Positions 9,851 to 18,351 of a DNA stretch of 64,000 nt are shown piece after piece (positions within the stretch are counted from its first letter, which is position 1; every line of letters starts with the position of its first letter). This DNA is from Mucilaginibacter tolerans (GTDB taxonomy: Bacteria > Bacteroidota > Bacteroidia > Sphingobacteriales > Sphingobacteriaceae). The notes under the pieces were generated by a model that was given only the letters and a program-made list of their open reading frames with translations, made no database searches and was not told where the DNA came from. The stretch lies in NCBI RefSeq assembly GCF_030519375.1, contig NZ_JAUMKB010000009.1, forward strand, positions 175,599-239,598, written 5' to 3'. The position numbers and the translations under genes are program-made.

Positions 9851-9880
9851 TCCGAAATTGAAAATTCGAAATCCGAAATC
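9851..9880. repeat. Heptad repeat array, word TCCGAAA/TTCGAAA
   Basis: Four consecutive 7-bp units of form TNCGAAA (one diverged to TTGAAAA) sit between the GNAT start and the stop codon of the carboxylase gene, which the array touches. The same word recurs at 41381-41446 and near 57604. Confidence 0.8.
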
Positions 9881-11420
9881 ACAATGGGATATTTCCATGC
9901 TTTTTCCTCGGATTATTCACCACTTTATTCTCCAGCATTTTAAAAGCGTGGATCAATTTGATGCGTGTTTCGGCAGGGTCGATCACTTCATCGATAAAGC
10001 CACGTTCGGCCGCACGGTATGGATTGGCAAATATGTCGGAGTACTTTTGTTCCATCTCCAGCCATTTTGATTCCTTGTCATGTGCAGCATTGATTTCTCG
10101 CTTGAAGATGATCTCCGCAGCTCCTTTGGCGCCCATTACTGCGATTTCAGCCGATGGCCAGGCATAGTTCATATCCGCCCCGATATGTTTGGAGTTCATC
10201 ACATCATAGGCACCGCCATAAGCTTTGCGGGTAATAACTGTGATACGCGGTACGGTCGCTTCACAAAACGCATACAATAGTTTAGCGCCGTTGGTGATGA
10301 TGGCATTCCATTCCTGATCAGTACCGGGTAAAAAGCCGGGCACATCTTCAAATACCAACAGAGGGATATTAAAACTATCGCAAAAGCGCACAAAGCGAGC
10401 CCCTTTTGTGGATGAATGAATATCCAGCACCCCGGCCAAAAATGCAGGCTGATTGGCCACGATACCAATACTCCTGCCCGCTAAACGAGCAAAGCCAACA
10501 ACTATATTTTCGGCAAAACCTTTATGCACTTCCAAAAAGGAATCGGTATCGATTACCTTGTTGATCACATCACGCATATCATACGGTTGCGAGGCATTCT
10601 CCGGCATCAAGTCAGCAAGTTCAGGACGTAATTCATCTTTACTTTCATAGGCAACTGATGGTGCCCTTTCCTCACAATTTTGCGGCATGTAGCTCAACAA
10701 CATTTTAATATGCTGTATAGCCTCTATCTCATTAATACACGCAAAATGTGTAACACCCGATTTGGTAGCATGCGTATCCGCTCCGCCCAATTCTTCGGAC
10801 GTCACTACCTCGTGCGTAACAGTTTTTACCACATTTGGACCGGTAACAAACATATACGAGGTATTCTCCACCATCAATATAAAATCGGTAATGGCTGGCG
10901 AATATACTGCCCCGCCTGCGCAAGGACCCATAATGGCTGATATTTGCGGCACTACCCCCGATGCCATCGTGTTACGGTAAAAAATATCAGCGTAGCCCCC
11001 CAACGACACTACGCCTTCCTGTATCCTTGCTCCGCCTGAGTCGTTCAGTCCAACAACCGGGGCACCGTTCTTCATCGCCAGATCCATTATCTTGCATATC
11101 TTCTCTGCATGAGTTTCCGAAAGTGAACCGCCAAAAACTGTAAAATCTTGTGAAAAAACGTAAACGAATCGACCATTGATGGTTCCATAGCCCGTCACAA
11201 CGCCATCGCCAGGATATATTTCTTTTTCCATCCCGAAGTCGGTGGAACGATGAGTAACCAGCATCCCTATCTCCTGAAACGAGCCGTCATCCAGCAAAAA
11301 GTGGAGCCGTTCCCGTGCCGTTAATTTGCCTTTTTTATGCTGACTTTCTATCCGCGCATGACCGCCGCCTAACTGGGCCTGTTCGCGTTTATGTTTTAGT
11401 ACTTTAAGTTTTTTGTTCAC
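9879..11420 (-). CDS. Acyl-CoA carboxylase, carboxyltransferase (beta) subunit
   Basis: A 513-aa carboxyltransferase subunit of the propionyl-CoA carboxylase/methylmalonyl-CoA decarboxylase (PccB/MmdA) type. It transfers a carboxyl group between biotin and an acyl-CoA in the cytoplasm. Both crotonase-like halves are present. The N-terminal half has the acyl-CoA loop [20 protein letters not shown] and [12 protein letters not shown]. The C-terminal half has [16 protein letters not shown] and [13 protein letters not shown]. The N-terminal [11 protein letters not shown] is also typical. No biotin carboxylase or biotin carrier gene is adjacent, so its partners must be encoded elsewhere. Propionyl-CoA is the most likely substrate, by family only. 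Confidence 0.92.
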   Translation of the reverse strand: MNKKLKVLKHKREQAQLGGGHARIESQHKKGKLTARERLHFLLDDGSFQEIGMLVTHRSTDFGMEKEIYPGDGVVTGYGTINGRFVYVFSQDFTVFGGSLSETHAEKICKIMDLAMKNGAPVVGLNDSGGARIQEGVVSLGGYADIFYRNTMASGVVPQISAIMGPCAGGAVYSPAITDFILMVENTSYMFVTGPNVVKTVTHEVVTSEELGGADTHATKSGVTHFACINEIEAIQHIKMLLSYMPQNCEERAPSVAYESKDELRPELADLMPENASQPYDMRDVINKVIDTDSFLEVHKGFAENIVVGFARLAGRSIGIVANQPAFLAGVLDIHSSTKGARFVRFCDSFNIPLLVFEDVPGFLPGTDQEWNAIITNGAKLLYAFCEATVPRITVITRKAYGGAYDVMNSKHIGADMNYAWPSAEIAVMGAKGAAEIIFKREINAAHDKESKWLEMEQKYSDIFANPYRAAERGFIDEVIDPAETRIKLIHAFKMLENKVVNNPRKKHGNIPL

Positions 11421-11514
11421 AATCCGGTTTATGATGCTACACGCTAAAAATAGTAATTAAATTGTAAGATTATCGTTTTATTACCTCCCGGGGACGCATA
11501 TTCCGGGAAATTCC

Positions 11515-11522
11515 TATTTTTG
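11515..11522 (+). promoter_or_regulatory. -7 element TATTTTTG before the 110-aa gene
   Basis: TATTTTTG followed by CAGC lies only 5 nt before the ATG at 11528, so transcription would start at or next to the start codon. The same TAnnTTTGCAGC string recurs at 14343 and 15122 in this locus. Confidence 0.5.
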
Positions 11523-11527
11523 CAGCG

Positions 11528-11860
11528 ATGAGGTCAAAGGACTTTAAAATATTGGTGAGCTTAATATTTCTCTTCATCTTCACGATAAAGATGGGTATTT
11601 CGCTTGCGCCATTATTTTCCTCCATAGACTCAAAGACTGCCGCCGCAGTTATTATGCAACTAGAGCAGGAAACAAAAGCCGATAAGGACGATCTGAGCAA
11701 GGACACCCTTAAAGAGAAGAAAGTTTTTGACGACCAACTATTGATCTCATTCGAGCACCAGCACTATATCATTGAACTGAACGTGCTTTATAACCTGGAG
11801 AAGTCGCTCTATATCCAGACTTACCACCCGGTTGTTCCCACCCCACCCCCGAACGCTTAA
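11528..11860 (+). CDS. Small membrane-anchored or secreted protein of unknown function
   Basis: A 110-aa protein I do not recognise. The N-terminus (FKILVSLIFLFIFTIKMGI) is a signal anchor or signal peptide. The rest is hydrophilic, with an acidic/lysine-rich stretch (QETKADKDDLSKDTLKEKK), a short aromatic segment with two His residues (FEHQHYIIELNVLY) and a Pro-rich end (VVPTPPPNA). It lies 64 bp upstream of the SulP transporter on the same strand and may belong to the same transcription unit. The metal-binding look of the His pair is only a guess. Confidence 0.65.
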   Translation: MRSKDFKILVSLIFLFIFTIKMGISLAPLFSSIDSKTAAAVIMQLEQETKADKDDLSKDTLKEKKVFDDQLLISFEHQHYIIELNVLYNLEKSLYIQTYHPVVPTPPPNA

Positions 11861-11924
11861 ATGAATCCACCGCGTATCATCGCGCCATAATAGTTCATTT
11901 AAAGTTTAATCAAATTCATTTTCT

Positions 11925-13610
11925 ATGCAAATAAAACAAGATGGGATGGCTATGGGCAGTCTTAATCTCAAAAAATATTTCTTATCAAAAAATCTGAAGA
12001 AGGATATTCCTTCGAGTATAGTTGTGTTCCTGGTGGCGCTACCCCTTTGTCTTGGCATTGCCCTGGCATCGGGTGCCCCCTTGTTTGCCGGCATATTAAC
12101 AGGTATCATTGGCGGCATCGTGGTTGGCATGCTAAGCGGGTCGCAATTAAGTGTGGCCGGACCTGCTGCGGGGCTAACTGTCATCGTGCTTAATGCCATT
12201 ACCGGGCTCGGATCATACGAGGTATTTTTACTGAGTGTGGTGTTGGCAGGGCTTATACAGATAGCGCTTGGGATCATTAAAGCCGGAACGATAGCCAACT
12301 ATTTTCCTTCTGCGGTAATAGAAGGCATGCTGGCAGCCATCGGAATTATACTGATAATGAAACAGCTACCTCATGCCGTGGGTTACGACGCCGATTTTGA
12401 AGGCGACGAAGGTTTCCGGCAGGCGGACGAGAGCAATACTTTTTCAGGATTTTTCGCTGCGCTATCCCGTATTAATTACGGGGCAGTAATCATCAGTGTG
12501 GTTTCCTTACTGCTAATGATCTACTGGCCAAAAGTGAAAAAACTAGCTATAATACCCGCGCCGTTATTGGTAGTGGTTGCTGGCATTGGTTTAAGCTTTT
12601 TATTTGACGGAGGTTCCTTTGGATTGAAGGATAAGCAACTGGTAAATCTTCCCGTTGTAGGCAGCATAGGAGAATTTTTTGGCCTATTTAAAAGCCCTGA
12701 TTTTTCATCCATTGGCAACAAACAAGTTTGGATAACAGCAGTCACCATAGCCATAGTAGCCAGCCTGGAAACCCTGCTATGCATTGAAGCCGCAGACAAG
12801 ATCGATCCGATAAAGCGGATCACCCCCACCAACCGCGAATTAGTTGCCCAGGGTGCGGGTAACCTGGTAAGCGGGCTGCTCGGTGGTTTACCTTTGACGG
12901 CAGTTATCGTACGCTCTTCCGCCAACATCAATGCAGGTGCACGAACCAAAATGAGCGCTATTTTACATGGGGCATTCCTACTGCTATCGCTGCTGCTTAT
13001 TCCAGCGCTTATCAATCATATTCCGCTGTCGTGCCTGGCATCCATCCTTTTAATCACGGGCTACAAATTGGCACGAATAAGCTTGTTTAAACACATGTGG
13101 CATAAAGGCCTCGATCAGTTTATACCATTTGTAGTCACCATTATTGCGGTGGTGCTGACTGACCTATTGATTGGCGTGGGCATCGGTATGCTGGTGGGCA
13201 TATTTTATATCCTCCGCACCAATTTACGTAACCCCTACTTCTACCATATTGACGAAAGCGGCGACAAAAAAGTTATCCGTATCCGGCTTGCTGAAGAGGT
13301 TTCATTTTTAAATAAAGCCGCTATACAAGTTACCCTCACCAATCTGCCAAAAGGCTCCGAGGTAATCATAGACGGCGCCCACTCCAGGTTCATTGACCCG
13401 GATGTGCTGGAGATCATTAACAATTTTAAGAACAATGCCTATACAAAAGGCATAACAGTAAGGCTCGAACACATACGTGAAACCTATGATGTGCCGCGCC
13501 TTAAAGAAGTAATTTATAACATAAATCATCAAGATCATGAAAACAGAAAATCAGAAGAACGACATAAGACCAGTAATCACAACAGAAAAAGCGAAACTTA
13601 CGTTAGCTGA
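11925..13610 (+). CDS. SulP family inorganic anion transporter
   Basis: A 561-aa inner-membrane transporter of the SulP/SLC26 family. The family signature region VALPLCLGIALASGAPLFAGILTG opens the membrane domain, which has roughly ten to twelve hydrophobic segments. A partial STAS domain follows (VIIDGAHSRFIDPDVLEII, about residues 480-500). SulP proteins move sulfate, bicarbonate or other anions. The two flanking beta-carbonic anhydrases make bicarbonate the favoured substrate (inference). The hydrophilic His/Asn/Arg tail after about residue 535 is encoded where the frame overlaps the next gene by 74 bp. Met8 or Met10 could be the true start. Confidence 0.9.
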   Translation: MQIKQDGMAMGSLNLKKYFLSKNLKKDIPSSIVVFLVALPLCLGIALASGAPLFAGILTGIIGGIVVGMLSGSQLSVAGPAAGLTVIVLNAITGLGSYEVFLLSVVLAGLIQIALGIIKAGTIANYFPSAVIEGMLAAIGIILIMKQLPHAVGYDADFEGDEGFRQADESNTFSGFFAALSRINYGAVIISVVSLLLMIYWPKVKKLAIIPAPLLVVVAGIGLSFLFDGGSFGLKDKQLVNLPVVGSIGEFFGLFKSPDFSSIGNKQVWITAVTIAIVASLETLLCIEAADKIDPIKRITPTNRELVAQGAGNLVSGLLGGLPLTAVIVRSSANINAGARTKMSAILHGAFLLLSLLLIPALINHIPLSCLASILLITGYKLARISLFKHMWHKGLDQFIPFVVTIIAVVLTDLLIGVGIGMLVGIFYILRTNLRNPYFYHIDESGDKKVIRIRLAEEVSFLNKAAIQVTLTNLPKGSEVIIDGAHSRFIDPDVLEIINNFKNNAYTKGITVRLEHIRETYDVPRLKEVIYNINHQDHENRKSEERHKTSNHNRKSETYVS

Positions 13611-14256
13611 AAGTTATAAGGCCCTGCTATCAGGCAACCGTGAATGGGTAGATCAACGGGTTAAAGAAGACCCTGACTACTTCAAAAAACTTTCACAGGG
13701 GCAGAGCCCGGAGGTATTGTGGATAGGCTGCTCAGACAGTCGCGTACCGGCCAACCAGATTACCGGCACCAAACCGGGCGAAGTGTTTGTTCACCGCAAT
13801 ATTGCCAATGTATGCGTTCATTCAGACATGAATATGCTCAGTGTGCTCGACTATGCTGTAAACGTATTGAAAGTAAAACATGTGATCGTAGCCGGACACT
13901 ACGGCTGCGGGGGCGTAGCAGCAGCGTTGAGCAATAAACAGTTCGGGCTGATTGATAACTGGCTACGCCATATTAAGGACGTTTACCGGCTGTACAGCCA
14001 TGAACTTGACCGCATCAGCGATACACAGCTTCGGGTGAACCGCCTGGTGGAATTGAATGTGATAGAGCAGGCTTATAATCTTTGTAAAACTACCATCATA
14101 CAAAATGCGTGGAAAGAACGCAGTGACCTGGAAGTTCATGGCTGGGTAATTGATATCGGTACCGGCCTGGTGAAAGATCTGAAGGTAAGTAGCAACGACC
14201 CGCAAAAGTTGGGATACGTTTACGAACTGGACGTAGAGCTTGCCGGGGCTCATTAA
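13537..14256 (+). CDS. Beta-carbonic anhydrase 1
   Basis: A 239-aa cytoplasmic zinc enzyme interconverting CO2 and bicarbonate. Zinc ligands C65, H121 and C124 and the catalytic dyad D67/R69 are visible in GCSDSRVPANQ and GHYGCGG. The start lies 74 bp inside the SulP gene; no other ATG exists before the catalytic core, so the overlap seems real and suggests translational coupling. It is about 60-70% identical by eye to the second anhydrase at 15154, with a 13-residue longer N-terminus. A terminator follows, separating it from the DUF1275 gene. Confidence 0.95.
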   Translation: MKTENQKNDIRPVITTEKAKLTLAESYKALLSGNREWVDQRVKEDPDYFKKLSQGQSPEVLWIGCSDSRVPANQITGTKPGEVFVHRNIANVCVHSDMNMLSVLDYAVNVLKVKHVIVAGHYGCGGVAAALSNKQFGLIDNWLRHIKDVYRLYSHELDRISDTQLRVNRLVELNVIEQAYNLCKTTIIQNAWKERSDLEVHGWVIDIGTGLVKDLKVSSNDPQKLGYVYELDVELAGAH

Positions 14257-14282
14257 AACCGGCATGTTAAATTAAATTTCGG

Positions 14283-14317
14283 TCCCGGTTGCTTAAAATG
14301 CAGCCGGGATTTTTTTA
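14283..14317 (+). terminator. Terminator after carbonic anhydrase 1
   Basis: TCCCGGTTGC pairs with GCAGCCGGGA (one G-T pair) around a 7-nt loop and is followed by eight T, 27 bp after the stop codon. Confidence 0.88.
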
Positions 14318-14342
14318 TGGCCGCACCAGGAATATAATTTTT

Positions 14343-14350
14343 TACTTTTG
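14343..14350 (+). promoter_or_regulatory. -7 element TACTTTTG before the DUF1275 gene
   Basis: TACTTTTG followed by CAGCG matches TAnnTTTG, about 34 bp before the chosen ATG at 14384. A TTG inside this element also opens the frame but cannot be a start if this is the promoter. Confidence 0.5.
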
Positions 14351-14383
14351 CAGCGGTTGTATTTAAAAGCAATCGCTAAACTT

Positions 14384-15124
14384 ATGCTAAGGGTATCAAA
14401 AGAAAAACGCACCCTTAAAGAAAACCTGATGCTGGCCTCATCTACAGCCTTTGTATCAGGTGCTACTAATGTAGCAGGGTTTATTGCATTTCTGGCCTTC
14501 ACCACGAATATCACGGGACATGTGGCTACGCTTGCGCGTCATGTTGCCGAAAATAACTGGCACGAGATGATACTTTTCCTGATCTGGCTGCTATTGTTTT
14601 TTATGGGAGCATTCGTATCCAATTTTCTGATACGATCAGCATGGAATAAAAGCACTTACTGGGCTCACTCACAGCCGATAGTCCTCGAAATTGTTATTCT
14701 GTTATTTGTTGCCGTTTATGGTGATAAATTTTATGCCGAATCTCAAACCGAACGCGAGATCATTATTGGTGCCATTATATTTTCAATGGGGCTGCAAAAC
14801 AGCATGGTTTCTACCGTATCGGGCGGGCTGATCAAATCATCGCACTTAACCGGTTTATTCACCGACCTGGGCAGCGATGTATCCGAATGGCTGCACCCCT
14901 TGTCAAAAAAGAAAGAAATTGTAAAACACCGTATATATGTTCGGTTAACCATACTTACTTTTTATTTTTTAGGAGGGCTGGCCGGAGGTTATTTTTTTAA
15001 TGCGTATGGTTTTGTGGTATTTTACTTTATCCCCGTAATTTTACTTACCATATTATATTACGACCTTTCAGATGTCGCATTACATAAACTGATGCGTCTA
15101 TTCTCATCACCCAAAAAAATATAA
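14384..15124 (+). CDS. DUF1275 (YoaK-like) family membrane protein
   Basis: A 246-aa integral membrane protein with about six to seven hydrophobic segments. The family motif near the N-terminus appears as STAFVSGATNVAGFIAF followed by TTNITGHVATLA, comparable to the SGxVDAxGFL...MTGN pattern of DUF1275. Two polar loops contain VSGGLIKSSHLTG and the dibasic KKKEIVKHR. Function is unknown for the family; it has been grouped with transport-like proteins. It sits between two carbonic anhydrase genes. Start chosen at ATG 14384, because the upstream TTG overlaps the promoter. Confidence 0.8.
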   Translation: MLRVSKEKRTLKENLMLASSTAFVSGATNVAGFIAFLAFTTNITGHVATLARHVAENNWHEMILFLIWLLLFFMGAFVSNFLIRSAWNKSTYWAHSQPIVLEIVILLFVAVYGDKFYAESQTEREIIIGAIIFSMGLQNSMVSTVSGGLIKSSHLTGLFTDLGSDVSEWLHPLSKKKEIVKHRIYVRLTILTFYFLGGLAGGYFFNAYGFVVFYFIPVILLTILYYDLSDVALHKLMRLFSSPKKI

Positions 15125-15129
15125 ATTTG
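15122..15129 (+). promoter_or_regulatory. -7 element TAAATTTG before carbonic anhydrase 2
   Basis: TAAATTTG followed by CAGC overlaps the stop codon of the DUF1275 gene and lies 25 bp before the ATG at 15154. It is the third copy of TAnnTTTGCAGC in this locus. Confidence 0.5.
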
Positions 15130-15153
15130 CAGCCGAAATAATAGATCAACCCC

Positions 15154-15813
15154 ATGTGCGCCAAAAACAAAACTCACGACACCAGTCATATTACTTATCA
15201 GGGCCTGCTTGATGGCAACGAGAAATTCATCAAAAATGCCCTGGCAAACGACCCTGATTTTTTTAACAAACTGGCTGTGCAAAATCCGCCTGTGCTTTGG
15301 ATAGGTTGTGCCGATAGCCGTGTTCCTGCTAACCAGATCACCAATACCAATCCGGGAGAGATATTCGTGCACCGTAATATCGCCAACATGGTGATCCATA
15401 CGGATATGAACATGCTTTCGGTATTAGACTATGCCGTAAACGTACTTCATGTAAAACACGTGATCGTAACAGGCCACTATGGCTGCGGTGGTGTACTTGC
15501 AGCTATGAGTAACAAAGAATTTGGATTGATAGACAACTGGCTTCGTCACATTAAAGATGTGTACCGTATCCACGCTAAGGAACTGGATGCAATCAGTGAC
15601 GAAAGTGAACGAGCAAGTCGTCTTGTTGAGTTGAATGTGATAGAAAACGTTTACAATCTATGCAAAACATCCATCGTACAAAACGCCTGGAAAAACGGCC
15701 AGGAGCTAAACGTTCATGGCTGGGTTTATAGCCTCGCCACCGGAAAGATAAATGACATGAAAGTAAGCACCAGCAATAATGACAAGCTGGATAATGTGTT
15801 TAAGTTTAAATAG
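15154..15813 (+). CDS. Beta-carbonic anhydrase 2
   Basis: A 219-aa beta-class carbonic anhydrase and paralogue of the enzyme at 13537. Zinc ligands are C52, H108 and C111; the Asp/Arg dyad is D54/R56 in GCADSRVPANQ. The C-terminal segment ELNVHGWVYSLATGKINDMKV parallels the first enzyme. It has its own -7 element, so the two enzymes can be expressed independently. The transcript would end in the perfect 16-bp inverted repeat that lies before the convergent P5C dehydrogenase gene. Confidence 0.95.
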   Translation: MCAKNKTHDTSHITYQGLLDGNEKFIKNALANDPDFFNKLAVQNPPVLWIGCADSRVPANQITNTNPGEIFVHRNIANMVIHTDMNMLSVLDYAVNVLHVKHVIVTGHYGCGGVLAAMSNKEFGLIDNWLRHIKDVYRIHAKELDAISDESERASRLVELNVIENVYNLCKTSIVQNAWKNGQELNVHGWVYSLATGKINDMKVSTSNNDKLDNVFKFK

Positions 15814-15823
15814 ATCGTAGTTG

Positions 15824-15868
15824 ATGGTTCATAGTTCATGGCAGATTTTACTATGAACTATGAACCAT
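15824..15868. repeat. Perfect 16-bp inverted repeat of heptad words (GTTCATA), probable bidirectional terminator
   Basis: ATGGTTCATAGTTCAT at 15824-15839 pairs exactly with 15853-15868, with a 13-nt spacer. Each arm is two 7-bp words GTTCATN. It fills the gap between two convergent genes and could end both transcripts, although a U tract is weak. Confidence 0.75.
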
Positions 15869-15881
15869 TCGATATCAACTC

Positions 15882-17519
15882 TTACAGTTCTTTCCGCAAA
15901 AACGGATATCTGTAATCCTTCGGCGGATCAAAAGTTTCCTTAATCGTACGCGGCGATACCCAGCGCAGCAGGTTGATCATTGAACCGGCTTTATCATTTG
16001 TACCCGATCCTCTTGCACCGCCAAATGGTTGCTGACCAACTACCGCACCTGTCGGTTTGTCGTTGATATAAAAGTTACCCGCCGCATTGCGCAAACGTTG
16101 TGTCGCTTCAGCAATGGCATAACGGTCCTGCGAAATAATTGAACCTGTAAGCGCGTAGATTGAAGTTTTATCTACAATGTCGATCACCTTACTGAAATCT
16201 TTATCCTCGTAAACATAAATGCTTAGTACAGGCCCAAAGAGTTCTTCACACATCGTTACATAGAACGGGTCATCTACGCGGAGAACCGTCGGCTCTATGA
16301 ACCAGCCATTGGTTTTATCGTATTTACCACCTGTTACCAGTTCTACGCTGATATCAGTTTTAGCTTCGTCGATATACTTTGCAAGTTTATCAAATGAGGT
16401 CTCTGTAATTACTGCATTAATAAAGTTTTCGAAATCTTCAGTCGGGCCTATTTTAAAGCTGGCCACATCACGCTGAATATTTTCTTTTACCGCAGGCCAC
16501 AGTGACTTAGGAATATAAGCCCTCGAAGCCGCAGAACACTTTTGTCCCTGGTATTCAAATGCGCCACGAACCAATGCAGTGCTCACTACATCAGCGTCGG
16601 CACTTGGGTGAGCCAGTACAAAGTCCTTACCACCTGTTTCGCCAACAATGCGTGGGTAGGTTTTATATTTATGAATGTTCGTACCGATAGTTTGCCAGAT
16701 GTTCTGGAACACTTTGGTTGATCCGGTAAAGTGGATACCTGCAAAATCAGGATGGTTAAATATCACTTCGCCCGCAACAGGGCCATCAACATAAATCAGG
16801 TTGATCACACCGTCGGGAACGCCCGCTTCTTTAAATACCTTCATGATCACATTAGCGGCGTAGATCTGCGGATAAGCAGGCTTCCAAACTACCACGTTAC
16901 CCATCATCGCAGCTGAAGAAGGTAGGTTACCAGCAATAGCAGTAAAGTTGAATGGTGTCAATGCAAATACAAAGCCTTCCAGCGGGCGTTGTTCTAACCT
17001 GTTCCAAACGCCTTTACCTGAAATTGGTGGCTGCTGCTGGTATATTTCAGTCATGTAAGACACGTTGAAACGCAGGAAATCGATCAGCTCACAAGCCGAA
17101 TCGATCTCAGCCTGGTAAGCATTTTTCGACTGCCCCAGCATCGTAGCTGCATTGATCTCGGCACGGTAAGGGCCCGCGAGCAGATCGGCAGCTTTTAAAA
17201 AGATGGCGGCACGTTGTTCCCATGCCAACTCTTCCCAGGCAGTTTTTGCAGCCAAAGCAGCGTCAATAGCGGCATTAACATGACTTGCATCGCCTTCAGA
17301 AAAAGTAGCCAGCAAATGTTTATGATCGTGCGGCGGACGGATCTCCAACTTTTGGTTGGTACGAACCTCTTTCCCGCCGATATACATCGGAATATCAATT
17401 TGTTTTGAGCGCGCGTCTTCCAGAGCGGCTTTCAGGGTAGCACGTTCTACACTGCGCGGGCCATAATTTAAAACAGGCTCGTTCTGCGGTGCAGGCACGT
17501 TAAAAAATCCTTTGAGCAT
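15882..17519 (-). CDS. pruA: L-glutamate gamma-semialdehyde (1-pyrroline-5-carboxylate) dehydrogenase
   Basis: A 545-aa NAD-dependent aldehyde dehydrogenase that oxidises glutamate semialdehyde to glutamate, the second step of proline breakdown. The substrate-binding and cofactor region TPFNFTAIAGNLP starts at 188; general base E294 lies in GETGGKDF and nucleophile C328 in GQKCSAASR. The family-typical end segment KDYRYPFL is present. Length matches the monofunctional group 4 aldehyde dehydrogenases. No proline dehydrogenase is adjacent. A TATCTTTG element lies 22 bp before the start. Confidence 0.95.
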   Translation of the reverse strand: MLKGFFNVPAPQNEPVLNYGPRSVERATLKAALEDARSKQIDIPMYIGGKEVRTNQKLEIRPPHDHKHLLATFSEGDASHVNAAIDAALAAKTAWEELAWEQRAAIFLKAADLLAGPYRAEINAATMLGQSKNAYQAEIDSACELIDFLRFNVSYMTEIYQQQPPISGKGVWNRLEQRPLEGFVFALTPFNFTAIAGNLPSSAAMMGNVVVWKPAYPQIYAANVIMKVFKEAGVPDGVINLIYVDGPVAGEVIFNHPDFAGIHFTGSTKVFQNIWQTIGTNIHKYKTYPRIVGETGGKDFVLAHPSADADVVSTALVRGAFEYQGQKCSAASRAYIPKSLWPAVKENIQRDVASFKIGPTEDFENFINAVITETSFDKLAKYIDEAKTDISVELVTGGKYDKTNGWFIEPTVLRVDDPFYVTMCEELFGPVLSIYVYEDKDFSKVIDIVDKTSIYALTGSIISQDRYAIAEATQRLRNAAGNFYINDKPTGAVVGQQPFGGARGSGTNDKAGSMINLLRWVSPRTIKETFDPPKDYRYPFLRKEL

Positions 17520-17540
17520 AGGTGTTAATTATTGAGTGCG

Positions 17541-17548
17541 CAAAGATA
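17541..17548 (-). promoter_or_regulatory. -7 element TATCTTTG of pruA
   Basis: Exact TAnnTTTG match on the minus strand 22 bp upstream of the ATG. The -33 region falls in the octad repeat at 17556-17592 and shows no TTG at proper spacing. Confidence 0.45.
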
Positions 17549-17555
17549 AGGGTTA

Positions 17556-17592
17556 ATGTGCAGATGTGCGAATATGCAGATGTGCAAATGCG
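17556..17592. repeat. Octad repeat, word ATGTGCAG
   Basis: Four and a half consecutive 8-bp units of form ATNTGCNN. They lie in the 319-bp gap 17520-17838 between divergent genes. The rest of that gap is AT-rich with no gene I can see. Confidence 0.75.
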
Positions 17593-17838
17593 TTTTCTGA
17601 CTTTCATCTGAAACACAATTCATTGCACCATTTACCTATTGCAAGTTGATCATTATTAATAATTAGTTTAAATTTTTTATTACTAAAATAACAATTGCCG
17701 AATTAAAAAAGCAGATGTAACGCCTGTGGAAACTTACATTTTTGTGCATCTTTTTTTCAGCTCTCCCGTATAAGATTCTCACGGATGTAGATAAACGTCC
17801 TAACACGCACGCTATTAATCAATAAAAGGAACACGGCT

Positions 17839-18171
17839 ATGTCGAAACCAGAGGATATTTACAAAGAATACAGGGAACTGGTATTAAAGAAATCTGAAGA
17901 AGCGATCAACGGGCAAAAATTCTCATTTCTGTTTACGTCGGAAAAGGAAGGGACATTTACCCTCACCAATAACGAAACCAAGGATATGATAGGCGGCACA
18001 TTTAAGCTAAGCGTGAACAATGATGGCCTGAACATCCTGATGGATTATAAAGGGTTCTATATCACACAGACATTAAAGATCGACAAAAAAGAAAGTACTA
18101 TTGTACGCGAGCCAAACAGTGGCAAAGTTTTTTTGACCGGCCATAAACTGGACATGAAGGAAGGTAAATAA
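17839..18171 (+). CDS. Hypothetical protein, 110 aa
   Basis: A soluble, probably cytoplasmic protein with no signal peptide and no family I recognise. The N-terminal third (EDIYKEYRELVLKKSEEAI) is predicted helical. The rest alternates short beta-type strands with many Thr/Lys/Asp residues, as in small beta-sandwich or lipocalin-like proteins. A good purine-rich stretch (AAAAGGA) precedes the ATG. It is a single gene followed by two secreted small proteins on the same strand with gaps of about 180 and 58 bp. Confidence 0.65.
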   Translation: MSKPEDIYKEYRELVLKKSEEAINGQKFSFLFTSEKEGTFTLTNNETKDMIGGTFKLSVNNDGLNILMDYKGFYITQTLKIDKKESTIVREPNSGKVFLTGHKLDMKEGK

Positions 18172-18351
18172 AGGCCTTACTCCTATTCCTTTGTAGCATC
18201 AAATACACAATTTTACTGGAAAAAATTCCACAAAATCAATCTTATTTACTCAGTTAATTCTGATTAAGACCATAAAACGCCCAAATTGGGGCCGTGGCCG
18301 TGGTCTGTTCAATTATTCTTCGTGTGGTGCGGTTGTTGCCGTACCTTAAGC

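Noticed and set aside
18286..18351. Upstream start for the secreted protein at 18352
   Set aside because: The extra 22 codons disrupt an otherwise clean signal peptide that begins at ATG 18352.
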